Origin: Tilletia caries
Taxonomy: Eukaryota > Basidiomycota > Exobasidiomycetes > Tilletiales > Tilletiaceae
Assembly (NCBI GenBank): GCA_032718865.1
Contig: JALUTQ010000030.1
Span: 248,001 to 312,000 of the forward strand
Direction of reading: 5' to 3'
Length of the DNA: 64,000 nucleotides
A model generated the notes under the pieces. That model ran no database searches, was not told the DNA's origin, and worked only from the letters and a program-made list of their open reading frames with translations. Positions 45,330-56,917 of this stretch are shown here, one piece after another (the stretch's first letter is position 1; each line of letters starts with the position of its first letter). The position numbers and the translations under genes are program-made.

Positions 45330-47656
45330 TGAGAGCCGGACGTATGATCAGTCATTGGCGCTAGAAGAACCCAAGCCAGTACAGCCGCGCAATGACGATC
45401 ATGTGGAGATGCAGCTCATACCTCCAAAACAGCGTCAACGCGGTAAACGGCAAGTACCATCGTCGCAGCCATCAGATGCCGTGCTACCTACTGGAACCCC
45501 CAGCGATGAGGACTTGCAGCTGCAGGAGTATAAGTTGGCGGGCGAGACTCAAACCCTCGAACCTCCCAGTTCTGTGCTCCCACGACCGGAAATCGAAGAG
45601 TACGTCTATGAGCTCGACCCCAGTCGCGCCCCCCCCCAATGCGGCAGATGGGATCCTTCCGCTCTGGGAACCGTTTGCGACGGATCCGGGCGGACCACAG
45701 TCCGAGATCGACCTCGCCACGCGCATTCGCCAATTGGAGCGCGTATGGGATGGAGACTCGGCAACGCCGTCAACGATCATGAACCTCGATGACCTTGGTG
45801 CCCTGCTCGATGAACAGGAACAAGGACCTCCGCGCGCATCCACGCCTCCACCATCGCAGCAGCTCCGCCGGAGCTCGCGCATCCGTGCAGGGGCACGCAT
45901 GGCGCATGGACTCTCGGAGACATTCGATCGAGACGAGGCGGCATACGACGAGCGGCTGGCGGTAACTCAGCTGGTTCACGCAAGGTCCGCCATGTCCGTG
46001 CTCGGTATGGCTTTGCATTGGGCTTGCACCGCCGCAGCTCATGGGACTAGTGCAGACGGATCACCTCTTGAGCCCGTCAACCTCAAGCAGGCAAAGAACC
46101 GACCGTCTGCTGAATGGGCTCAATGGAAACAGGCGATGGACGAGGAGGTTGCGTCGCTGACGGAGATGGGCACATGGGTATTGGTTGAGCCCCGATCAGG
46201 ATACAACATCGTTGGATCTCGCTGGGTATACAAGCTCAAGCTGGATCGCGACGGCAATGCGGCGCGATACAAAGCGCGTTTAGTGGCTCAGGGCTTTACG
46301 CAGCGGGAAGGGATCGACTTCAAGGAGACATTTGCTCCGGTCGCCCGGCTTGTCACAGTGCGCCTGGTGATTTCTGTGGCGCTCGCCCTCGGGCTGCACC
46401 TTGGATCGATCGACATCAAGACTGCCTACCTGAACGGCAAATTGCACGAGGAGGTTTACATGCAGCAACCACCGGAGTACGATGACGGAACGGGTCGCGT
46501 TTGCCTGCTCCGCCGTGCCATTTATGGCCTGAAACAAGCTGGACGCGCTTGGTTTGACACCTTGAAGGGCAAGCTGATCTCTGTGGGGTTCTCACGGGTG
46601 CAGAGTGAGCCCTGCCTGTTCGTTCGGTTCGGCGCCGGCGGACCAGTCATCCTCGCGGTGTATGTGGACGATATCGTCATCGCTGCGCGAGGAGCGGAAG
46701 GAGTCGCGAGGGTCAAGGCAGAATTCGGCTCGTGGTACAAGATCACAGACAACGGGGATCTCTCCTTCATTCTTGGCGTCAAGATTGACTACGACCCCGT
46801 TCGCCGCACGGCTCACCTCAGCCAGGGCGCATACATCGACGGGCTGCTTCGCAAGTATGGAATGGAGAAGGAGGATCCGGTGCCAACGCCGATGACGGAA
46901 GCGTCACAGCATCTAGGACCTAATCTGGCAGGCCAGGCGAGTCGGTCAGCAGTGCATGACTTCGCAGCCATGATTGGGAGCTTCCTGTGGGGCTCACAAG
47001 GGACCAGAGGGGACATCGCCTTCGCTGTCGGGCACCTCGCTCGGTTCATGAGCAACCCGGGTCCGGCGCATTTCCTCGCGGCAAAGAGAATACTTCGCTA
47101 CCTGAGCGGCACTCGTGACTACGGTCTTAGCTACTCGGGCGGCAGCCAAGTTCCGATTGCAGGGTGGTCCGATTCCGATCACGGAACTGACCCCTCCACG
47201 CGACGGAGTGTGTCTGGCTACTTCTTCCAGGTGTACGGCAACACCGTCTCGTGGCGCTCGCGGCTCCAGGCCACAGTGGCGATGTCTTCCACCGAGGCAG
47301 AGTACGTGGCATTGTCGGAAGCGGCCCGGGAGGCCAAGTGGCTCAGGTCAGTGCTGGGAGACCTCAGCATCAAGCTCAGCCGCGCCACGGACATCCTTAC
47401 CGACTCAAAGGGAGCGGAAGCGATTGCGCGCGACCCGGCGGATCATTCTAAGACCAAGCACATCGAGACGCATCACCATCTAGTTCGGCAAATGCAGGAA
47501 CGCAAGGAGGTCTGCGTTGGACGGGTTCACACGGACTCTAACCCTGCAGACATGCTGACGAAGGCAGTTGCGCGGGAGAAGCTTGGAAGCTTGAGTGGGA
47601 TCATCAAGCTGGGAAGAGGAGAATCTATTCGGGAGGGAGTGCAGTTCAAGAGTTGA
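45330..47656 (+). CDS. Copia Pol part 2: reverse transcriptase and RNase H
   Basis: After a linker readable at 45334-45630 (DESRTYDQSL, ALEEPKPVQ) the frame changes again at a run of nine C (45629-45637). It is then open to 47656. Reverse transcriptase motifs: GSRWVYKLKLDRDGNAARYKA in two parts, ETFAPVARL, DIKTAYLNGKL, GLKQAGRAW and the catalytic YVDDI. RNase H: GWSDSDHGTD, SSTEAEYVAL, TDSKGAEAIA and a terminal HTDSNPADMLTKAV. The C-run is a typical place for a slippage or assembly error, so the true genome could be intact here. Confidence 0.93.
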
Positions 47657-47663
47657 ACGCGTC

Positions 47664-47672
47664 AGGAGGGAG
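47664..47672 (+). promoter_or_regulatory. Polypurine tract
   Basis: AGGAGGGAG immediately upstream of the 3' LTR, the expected plus-strand priming site. Confidence 0.8.
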
Positions 47673-47909
47673 TGTCAGAATCGGTGCCGCGTTCCAACAT
47701 GGAAATCCTGCCACTGATCGAGGATGATCATCAGCAGAGCCTTCCCTTCACCCTCCTTTGTCTCGTGTGCCTGTAGACGTAGAACAATCATCGTCAATCC
47801 CACACTCACTGTTATCCCTCAAGTACAACGTACCCAGGGCTGATTGAGTAGGTGTTGCACGCATATCTGCTAGCAAGAAAAGCAGAAGTCTTCAGACCGA
47901 AATCTGACA
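47673..47909 (+). repeat. 3' LTR (237 bp) of the Copia element
   Basis: Same termini as the 5' LTR. It differs by a 6-bp insertion containing CATGG near position 28 of the LTR and by one A/C difference in the GCACGMATATCTGC segment. Confidence 0.97.
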
Positions 47910-47956
47910 GGACTTGCCTGCCGCAGAACCACAACAGCGAAGCGCATCTAGGCAAC

Positions 47957-48859
47957 ATGAGCGCAGATCAACATCAATATCAACAGTATGCTGCTCCATC
48001 AGGGTCGGCGCCAGGCGGGGGCCCTTCCACGCCCGGGCCTGGGCCCATGTCCGCGCCCGCAGCCGCAGCTACCGCCCCTCTGCCAGACACACCGCTGGCA
48101 CGCGACTTCCCACACATCGCCTCCCTCCCACGACACAGCCTCGAAGACCTCGCAGCCAACAAGGACCCACAGCTCTTCTCAGCCCTGATCCACACCGAAC
48201 CCACCATCGCATCATTGCTCCAGCAACGCTCCGATCTGCTCAACCGAGTCCGTGAGCTGGCCAAGAGGAACGATGAACAGCTCCGACCCCCGCTCGAGCG
48301 CGTCCGGGAGGATACTCAGCGTTACTTTGCACAGGCGCGCGAGGCGGAGGAGGTCCAGTGGAAACTGGAAGAGCGCAAGCTGGCGGAGGCTCACCGGGTC
48401 AGTCTTACCTCATTCTCTCACATCTCCGTGCAGCTGTAATTGAACCCTCGCCTCTTTTTTCTTCTTTTTCCAGAGATTCGCCCCTCCTGCTCTTCTGGCG
48501 CAGCTCCAGCAATCAACAGCAAAGATCTACGAACAATCAGAAGACCTGGCAAACGCACTCGTCGAGGGCAGACAGCTGCCTCCTTCCCTCTTGGCCGCAG
48601 CTAGAGAGGTGTCTCGTTCAAATACTGCTGCGGGGTCTTCGTCATTAGCTCTCGAAGCTGACGCAGAAGTGAGCCAATGTCCCTTTTCTTCTCAAATCCC
48701 TGTGACAGTCGTTAGCTCACCCGCTGTTGTGCGCTACAGGATACAAGTACCGCAGATCCCATCCAGACTTTCACCAAGGCTTTCCTCAGCCTTCGCATAG
48801 CATACCATCGCAGAGCCATGCTCGAAGAACGATGGCGCAGAGACACCATTCGCATCTGA
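47957..48859 (+). CDS. VPS37: VPS37-like ESCRT-I subunit (Mod(r) domain)
   Basis: Subunit of ESCRT-I, which sorts ubiquitinated cargo at endosomes together with VPS23 and VPS28. Three exons (47957-48397, 48474-48668, 48740-48859) keep phase and give 251 residues. A Gln/Pro/Ala/Gly-rich N-terminus is followed by the Mod(r) region: PHIASLPRHSLEDLAANKD, LLQQRSDLLNRVRELAKRN, a long coiled coil (YFAQAREAEEVQWKLEERKL), LAQLQQSTAKIYEQSEDLA and a terminal helix SLRIAYHRRAMLEERWRRD, which matches the usual VPS37 end. The Copia element sits 43 bp upstream of the ATG, so transcription may now start in the LTR. It is convergent with the methyltransferase gene. Confidence 0.85.
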
Positions 48860-48998
48860 TAGCGCAACCTCTATCTTCCCTTCTCAAGTCTCAACGTCCT
48901 CCAGCCCCTTCTCACACATTCAAAGCTGTACCATATCATCCCAACTGCAATCCAACGTCAATTTCAACTGGACTCCAGATGAGTTCGGCAAGCTTGGC

Positions 48999-51219
48999 TC
49001 AAGAAGCAGATTGCGAAAGCGCAGTCCATCGACTCTTGACATGCTGCGAGAACGAGTCAAAGACAGCCCGGGAATGACCAAAGGTCCTTCGGAAGTCAAC
49101 TACACTTCCACGTCGAGCCGACTCTTTAGCTGTCACCTCTGCTGACACCGTAGTGCCCTCCCCCTCTGCGTTCTCCTCCGCCCCGGATTCAGACAGGGCT
49201 CGAACAGTCGCCTCGACGCAGAGGACCGCCTCTTTCTTCTCTTCATCGTCTGGCGCTGCATCTTCACCTCTCTCCCTCGCCCTTCGCGCCGCCCGCGTCC
49301 AGCTCTGCATCCAAACAACAATCTCCAACCGAATTACCTTATCCTCCTTCTCCATCACCACGAGCCCCGCGTCCACCACCTCAACACCCGCAATGCCTTC
49401 CATGACTCGTCCAAGAACAGCCCTAGCGGAACCGACGTCCCCGGCATGTATGAGCCAGTCCGTCTTGAGGATACCCGGCGGACGATGTCGAGCGAGCGTC
49501 GTGACAGTCGTACCGCCGAACTCAGGACCCGTATCCGCAATGTGAACGCCCATAAAGCTCCACGCAAGGACCCACCGCTTCGTATGCCCCTGCACGAGCT
49601 CATGAACCACCCACGTCAAATGACGCGCTGTTCCCTCTCCCTCCATGCCCGCTTTACCCTTCTTCTGAAGATCATGAAGGAGCGTATCCACACTGCCCAG
49701 TCGGCCGAGCATCGAGGTGAACCACCACACCAGATCCCACTTCTCCATCGAGTAACTCTCCTCAATCATCCGCCGCACGAAACCGACTTCGCCCCCTTCT
49801 CCTTCCCCGCCACCACCCTTCTCAGGCTCGAACACCATCTCCCGCTCCGTGCCCGTACAGACCGCAGGAGGCTTACGCGCTTTGCCCCGACTGCTCTCGG
49901 ACATCTCCTCTTTCGAGGCGTAGAAGGGAGGATTGCACATGGTGATGTGGAACCTTGGCTCTTTTGCCTCCGCGTGATCGACAGCGCTCGGGATGGAGAA
50001 GAAGGGGTCGTCGGGACGTTTGAGGACCGTTCGAATCCGGGTGCGAGGGTGGAGATGGGCATTAAAGGGGTGAGCGAGGATGTCGTTTGCGTGAGCAAGG
50101 GAGGTTTCGTCGATGTCTTGTCAACAACAAGGCCGAGTGGGGGATGAAGAAGAAACAGGGCTGGACAGTGAGTTTCGTCCTCCGAAACTCTTGGGGCAAC
50201 AGGGACGGGGGGTGGACGGCTTACCGGTGCCAACCATATCAGCGCACGGGTCTGTCGCACACATCAAGAGCGGATAGATCGTCGACGCTCCCGTTCCACT
50301 ACATGCCATCAAAACAAACGGGAGGATCATAAATGTCAATCCCTACGCCCCCGTCCTTCGGCGATCGAAGCAATCACAGCTTTACTCGAATAACGCACAT
50401 GTCAAGACCGCGGAGCGAGGGCCGACGAGGCTGTATGTTCTCGTACTCCCGTCGCGCCCTCTTCGCGGGTCTTTCAGACGAGTCGCCGCCGTTAAAAAGG
50501 AGGGTCGAATGGGATGACGAGGGAATCCTGTGCGCCAACGCCAGGATACGCCTCGTCTCTGCTACGACGTCTTGCAGCCAAAGCACGTAGTTGAGCCTGT
50601 AGTTAAGAGAAGCGATGTGAGAAGGTCCAGATCAAGGTGTAGAGGAAAGAGAAGAGATCCGACCAGCAACCTTCCTCACCTATTCGGCACCTGTTCGGCA
50701 AGAGCTGAAGATGATAAGTCAACTGACTACTTGGTCCTCAGCATACGTGGCACGAAACTCACCATGGGGCAGAGTCGATCCGGGGCCTGCTCAGCCACGA
50801 TCTTGAAGTCGGCCAACAGAAGGACTTCGGTGAGTGCCCTGGATGAACAAGAAAAAGGAAACCATGTAAATTTATATCGCCAATTCGAAGTCCCCCTTGC
50901 TTCACTTTGGGACATACCTGACCGCGTCTGCATCCTTGAAGTCGATGAAGGAAATTCCATCCTCTCCTACTTTCACACTGCACCGCGGGCGGGATAGTAG
51001 ACATAACACATCGAGTCAGCCGTTCCGTCTGGTGCAATCCAAGGGGACTGTCGAACTTACTGTTGGCCGAAGTTGGGATGATCTCGGGCGAGCGAGGCAA
51101 AGTCGGGAGGAGCCTTGGCATACGGACTGCGTGCTGCGGACACAAATATTGATCAGAAAAGCGCGTGTCCCTTCTTCCAAATCCCAGGTCGCTGCTCCAC
51201 GGTCACACTCACGATGCAT
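48999..51219 (-). CDS. METTL16: METTL16-type RNA N6-adenosine methyltransferase
   Basis: SAM-dependent methyltransferase of the METTL16 family, which places m6A on U6 snRNA. Exons begin 51219-51213 (only 7 nt: ATG CAT C) and 51133-51061, and later ones follow. The assembled N-terminus reads MHPRSPYAKAPPDFASLAR then HVKVGEDGISFIDFKDADAV, matching the conserved METTL16 start. Next come RALTEVLLLADF, LNY-type RLWLQDVVAE, the SAM-binding LDIGTGASTIYPLL (made across an intron), the catalytic MCNPPFYASKEEM, EKWDLVWWFTSMLGRL and KRWVLAWSF. The C-terminal 110 residues are acidic and specific to this protein. The last exon runs to a stop at 48999. Boundaries of exons 4-6 are approximate. Confidence 0.9.
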
Positions 51220-51448
51220 CGTTCAGAGCTGGTCGCTGGCAAGGCGTGCGAAGGCAGCGAGGCGGACGAGTTTCGAGGGATAGGGCCGCAGTCAGATCTT
51301 GTTCTTTTGGGTACGGTGTGGTCGTTCCTCTCTTGTCACCGGCAACCTGTACTTCCACATCACGATCCTCACCACAAAACTTGACCTTCCACACACTGCT
51401 ACCACTCATCACCGCAAGGCCCTTCTTCATCAGTTTGCACATAGCAAA

Positions 51449-53246
51449 ATGCCACCAGGCAGTCAACGAAAGAAGCAAGCATCCAAGGGTTCGTGCCATT
51501 GCTGCTTTCCGTGACCTAGGAGCTCGTAGATCTGACTCCCTTTTTGATATGCCCTCCTCCCATCAGCTTCCACAACTTGCAGCCTCTGCACGCACAGCAC
51601 CTCAAGCTGCACCTGCTCTGAGCCCTCTCCTGCTGCGCGTGAGTCCCTGTCCTTACTGTTGCGCTCCCCCGGTTTCTTCTGACTCATGCACGTCTTGATT
51701 TCAATTGCAGCTTCTTCTACACGTCCGCAGCCCCGCACCCGCACGCGCACCAGAGCTGGTGCTGCGGCAGCGGCTGCTGCGCCTCCCGGACTTTCCCCTG
51801 CGGCGGCTCCTGGTCCTGCTGCTGCGCCTGCTCCGGATCCTGTGTCTGCGGCAGCTGTTGCGGCTTCTGGCTCTGCTGGTTCGCCTGCGGCAGCTGCGCC
51901 GCCCTCGGGGCCAGGACCTGCCGCGATTTCTGGCTCTGCTTCTGCGCACGCAGGCCTGCAGCTTGCTACTTCTTCTGGCCCTGCTGCTTGGCCTGCGGCA
52001 GCTGCTGCGTCGCCGAGCCCTGAGCCTGCCGCGTCTTCCGGTCCTGCTGCTGCGCGGCCTGCGCCCGCCGGTCCGGCTGCCACGCCGCTCCATTCGGCGC
52101 CTGCGACGGCGGCTGCGGAGGCGGTAGAGGCGGCGACGGCGGCTTCTACGCTTACGTTCTCGGTATGTATTTCTCATGCCCCCTTCCTCACCACGCATGA
52201 TCTTCAATAATAATCATTCAGTGCCTTTCTTTTTACTCGAGGACCATTGCAGCCCCATTTCATGCCCGGATCAGTGCTTGCCTCTTCTTCCTCCTCCACA
52301 GCCAATCAACACCCTTCAGCGCCTGACCTGCCCCCTGCTTCAAGGGATGAAACACCAGATGCGCCAGTTCAACCGGAAGCCGGGGGGGAGGTGGAGGGTC
52401 GCTCACCAATGCCGGGAAAAAAAGGAAGATAACGACGGAATGTTCTGGGGACGAGGGCGATGAACAGGAAGATGAAGATGATGAGACGGACGGAAAAACA
52501 ACGTTCAGTGAGAGCAAGTCTAGACATCTATGGCGTGAGTACTTCCACATGCTATCTTCTTTGCTCTGTCTATCACGCGAACTGTACTGACTACTGATGC
52601 CGTGCATCCTTCTACCTCAGTGTCCACTGTAGATGCTTTGAATCACGTCAAGGGTTCCCCGAAATGGCAATTCATCGATGACGATCGGAAGCGAGCGCGA
52701 GTTGTTCGGGAGAAGTATTGGAGACTGGTGAAAGAGGTGAGAGCTGGTCTATGATCTGGATCGAGATGCGAGCTAGGATGATTAGGTGGTTACTTAAGTG
52801 CCTATAATCGTTCCTTTCTCCCATGTCCTATACAGGCTGCTATCCTTTCGAATCGCACTGGCATCCATATCTTCCTCGCGACCGGGCGATCCGATCGCGT
52901 GACCCAAGGACTCAAGGAACACGTCTTTGTTAGCGAAGAGCTTTGCAACCCCGCCAACAAATGCCTGCACGATACGGCACATGCAATGGCACTTTCTTGG
53001 TCGAGTGGCCTGGCGGCGTACCGTGAGACTCTGATAGCTCAGAATAAGGCCAAGGACGAACTACTTCGACAGCATCAGGCACAATTCTTGGCCAACCAGC
53101 GACAGCTTCAAGAAAAGGAAGCGGCACTTACGGCCGCCTTAGCAGACGCTGCGGCTATGAGGGAAGAGCTCGATCAGATTCGGGCGACGAATGTGGCGGG
53201 CTCAACGTCTGCGGGCGGTCCTTCCCTGGCCCCTGAGTCGACGTGA
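51449..53246 (+). CDS. Unrecognised low-complexity/coiled-coil protein, frame broken at an A-run
   Basis: A multi-exon plus-strand gene starting MPPGSQRKKQASK at 51449. A GC-rich exon (about 51711-52160) is an Ala/Pro repeat in one frame and Leu/Arg in another. The exon from 52252 reads SSSSTANQHPSAPD to SPMPGKKGR and a stop. Adding one A to the seven-A run at about 52417-52423 would continue into KITTECSGDEGDEQEDEDD, STVDALNHVKGSPKWQFIDDD and EKYWRLVKE. The last exon (about 52837-53246) has a coiled coil (NQRQLQEKEAALTAALADA). No domain is recognised. It ends about 80 bp from the convergent KDZ-type gene and may be that element's partner gene. It is either a pseudogene or affected by a sequence error. 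Confidence 0.5.
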
Positions 53247-53328
53247 TTGGCACTTGGCAGTCTGTCCTGTTCTATCCTTCTTGTCGAGCTTCAGAAATGG
53301 AACCTCATTGCATTCAACGTCCATAGGT

Positions 53329-56300
53329 CTATTTCTTTGACATAAGTAGATTGATCTTCCGACGATTCCAAAGCGAAAGAAACTGTGCGGTCATTGCAAT
53401 GGCATGGGCAGCGGAAGAGTAAGAAACCGATTTCTTGATCCTACTGAGACCAGCATTCCCACATTCGGCGGCGCTACTGTTGAGGTGCCGCAGCTCAGGA
53501 TCATTTGCCATGTATGTCGACAGCCAGGAGGATGGAGTGCACGATGAATGACCGTGTTGGTGTAGCTCGTCGACGACAAAGAGTGTGTTGGCAAAGAACT
53601 CTGGCTCTCTGGCAACGCAATAGCTTGCGAGCTGACATCCAAAGTCGTACACAACGACCGATGGAGCTTTGGCCCACCGAGTGAAGAGAGCTGAGAACAC
53701 GTCGTCCCGACCTTCCGCAGAGGGCATGCAATGGAACCCGAGAGCAATGGCGTGGCGACACCAGAGCGCCATGATTCCTCCAGTGCGTCGGGAAACCACA
53801 TAGTCGCTGTAATATTTGTTGCATGAAACTGTTTCGGAGGAGGCCTCGACACGGTTGGGTTGACTACGGCCAGACCGTTTGTCCTCCTTCAGTCCTGGGT
53901 ATAGGGAACGTTGTCGAACCTGAGGTGCTCCGTATAGAACCCCGTCAGAGAGGACTGGCTGAGGGATATCATTCCTGGGGACCGGGGTCGGGTGCTTATT
54001 GAGGAAACCGACGTAATCTTGAACACTGGTGTGTATTGCCCGCCATAGCGTACGCACAGCCTCCGGTATGAGTATCTGGGGCTGCGCTGGAAGAAGCAAA
54101 AGGGTAGAGGACATTCGAGGAGAGAGTAAAAGAGGGGGAGAGTGCGGGAGGCAAGAGAGAATGTCAGCCTGTGTTAGAACCAGTACCACAGTCTTCAACA
54201 CGGTTTGTCATCCTACACACAGGCAAAATAGCTTGCCAAATTCCCCAGTGCTGGTGCTGAGACGGCTAGTAGACTCGCGTGGACGGCAAAGGTGGGATGC
54301 GAGGACGCCAGAGAATCGTCCGAAATGATTTGAAGGGAAGGGAGGCAAAGCGGCCGACACAACTGAAGTTGCCCCTCCTCTGCCGCAAGCTGTCGAAGGA
54401 GAGGAGCGAAGTAGACACGGCCGCCCTCCACGACGTGATGGTTGACCTTCTCCGATACCAAAAGACGCACTGCTTCCACAAGGCTTCGCGTGGCAGGCAA
54501 GGTCTTTTCTTCGTCTATGACCAAAGCCAGCTCCTTGATACAAGAAGAATTTGTCAGTACCATAACTAGCTTCGCACCAGGATAGAGAAGCTCGCCTGCC
54601 AAGGCGCGCATGCTGAGCCGCAGTGTCCGTGAGGGGAAGAAAGGACGAATCCGACCTGGTTGCGGCTTGGTATTGTGGTCGGGGCCGGGGAGAGTAGGTG
54701 GACGAAGAGCGTGATCGTTCTTCAATGTGTGAGCAAGGACCACCCCATCTGCTATTTGCTATGACAACATCAGGGGTTGTACCACACACTGGGCATTCGA
54801 ACGAGTTGGGAAGGCGCTGAAGTTGAACGAACAGGAAGAAGACGCGCAAGAACGTTGTCTTGGGAAGGAAGGGTTCTTTGCAGCCGTGCTCAAGGTACAA
54901 GTCGCTTGTCGTTTGTTGGAATGCCGTCAAAGGAGTGGAGGATCGTAGCATTTGGGAAGAGTATGCGTTCAGGACGGAGTGGCAGACAACGATTTCGTTG
55001 TTGAAGTTGAAGAGGCCTAATGATCGAAGGTCCGGGCCAATGGTACGCCCCTCTCCTCCTCGCATACGTTTCCGACAGATGCACCTTCGGACCTCCATTG
55101 TTGTCTTGACCATGCCCAGAGCCAAGAAAACGCGCACGGTACGCAACTCCACAACGTCATGCTCGTTTCTCACGTCTGTCTCGCCGCACGCATAGCATCG
55201 ACTGTGGTCGTCCAATCGCAGAACCGGAGGCAGAGATGTGACGGACACTGCAGGAGGTTCGGCGTGCTCATCTGGCAGCAACGCAAAGCGAGGAGGAGAG
55301 ATGGGTAGATGCGAAACCGCGCGTCGTTGCAATACGATGCCCGGACATCGTTGAAGCTCTGTGAGATCCTCTGAAAGCAGCAGTAAAATAGACACATCAT
55401 CCATCAATACTCAACATGCACACAGGGCACACCACAGTACACAATGGCACAACGACTTGGCAGACTCTGGAGTCTGGATACATGAAGCTCACCTGCTGAA
55501 AGCTCGTGATAAGAAGAGAGCATGCTATCACCGTGGAGGCCAATAACGTACGCTTTCGCCCGACCTCTGTGGATGCATTCGGAAGCGGGCTTGCGACCAC
55601 GAGGACAGGATGGAGCGTTGCATTCCCACTCATCCAAGCCGCACGAGCTGACAATGCAGCGCTTGTGCAATCCAGGTGCTGCTGAAGTCTGGTGCTCGTT
55701 TTGAGCAAGAACAGAGAGCCAGTGAGGTCGTCCGTACAGAGCGACCGCGATTTCAACGACTGTAGGAGACCCTATCATATCAAATCAGATTATCAGCATG
55801 CGTGGATCACTTGGATGAAATCAACATGAACCACTGCTTGATTCTGCATGAAGTCCAAGACTCTGAAGCTCACCAGCAGGATCCAGGCATTGCATAGCAT
55901 CAAACAACGTCCAATTCTCGGAGCAGAGCTTGGTGTGGATGCAATCAGATCCGCTCCTGGATCGTGCACAGTCGCAGCTGAGAAGGAAGCGTTCTGGTAG
56001 CTGAATGATGCTGACATGGTAGAAGCATCCCACCTGAGAAATGAAATGATGATCAGCGTATGTGGGAAGGGAAGTAAGACACTGTTCCCACTTCCGAATC
56101 ATTCTCACCTCCGGTTCACCCTTGTTCCATCCTTCCAGCGTCCAAATATTGGACGTGACACGCTCGCATCGGATATCGAAGAGATCGAAGATGGCCGCTT
56201 TGTACGCTTTGAGATCGTCGTTGACATCGATGATTTCAGGACTTTGAGGGACGAAAGGCACTGCCAAACCTGGCTCGTCACCGTCGTCAAACTGGATCCA

Positions 56301-56573
56301 GTCATCGAACGTATGGTCCTCAGATTCGAGAGTCGCTCCATCTGGCTGGGCTGGGACCACGTCGTGGTCGAGAAATCCGGTTTCCCAGGTAACCGCAGAG
56401 GACTGTGATGAGGATGCCTTCTGACTTCGACTCCCAGTTGGACTTCGTCCCCGTCCGATCATTTCCGCATGCGGCCGCTTTTGGGGCCTTGAATCGTGTT
56501 TCTGCTTCTTGGCATGCTGCGCAGCCAGAATGCCTCTGAGAGATGTGGATGCTTTGGGTATGGAAGGTATCAT
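53329..56573 (-). CDS. KDZ-type transposase-like protein with SWIM finger and cysteine clusters
   Basis: A multi-exon gene of the family annotated in mushrooms as cysteine-cluster proteins associated with KDZ (Kyakuja-Dileera-Zisupton) transposases. From the N-terminus (ATG 56573, MIPSIPKASTSLRG): a disordered acidic region; a SWIM-type zinc finger (FLLSCDCARSRSGSDCIH); a second Cys/His cluster (CIVSSCGLDEWEC to ECIHRGRAK); and a CxC5/CxC6-like part (SRCYACGETD, RRCICRKR, ECPVCGTTPDVV). The catalytic core has Asp in VVVYDFGCQLASY, Asp in FVVDELHQHGHSSC and Glu in LNSSAAECGNAGL, followed by RIKKSVSYSSA. The three acidic positions are all present, though the usual EQ next to the Glu is EC. Introns at about 56100-56040, 55870-55770, 55480-55380, 54760 and 54240-54200 are inferred. 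Confidence 0.78.
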
Positions 56574-56917
56574 CGTGTGAGAGAAAAGGGCGAGGACGGA
56601 GCTGCACCAGAATACGGGTCGAATGATTTGTTTCTGCCTGCGGCGGTCCAAATCGGCAGTGAAAGTGTCGCTGCACGATAGACACGCTCAGGCGGCGCTT
56701 TTAGATGACAGAATGCAGTCAAAGGGCTTGTGAGGAGATCTGGACGGAGCTGGGGACCATTGGAAGAAACGACGTCGTGGTCGTTCTTCGTTGGAACGAG
56801 AAGTATGAGATTTACAAGCACGCTCGGAGGCTTTTCATGGGCACGATCTCATCGTACCCTTTTTGACGGGATTCAAGTCAGGCACTGCCCCAGTTTCGAG
56901 GTCGTTTGCAAGTAACC

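Larger units (their letters stand above)
41629..47909 (+). mobile_element. Ty1/Copia LTR retrotransposon
   Basis: A complete 6,281-bp element bounded by LTRs that begin TGTCAG and end CTGACA, flanked by a perfect 5-bp target duplication GGACT (41624-41628 and 47910-47914). The order PR-IN-RT-RNaseH identifies Copia. A primer-binding site follows the 5' LTR and a polypurine tract precedes the 3' LTR. The LTRs differ by one 6-bp indel and one substitution that I can see, so insertion is recent. The coding frame nevertheless carries an in-frame TAG between gag and pol and at least two shifts between IN and RT, so this copy is probably not autonomous unless recoding is used. Confidence 0.97.
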
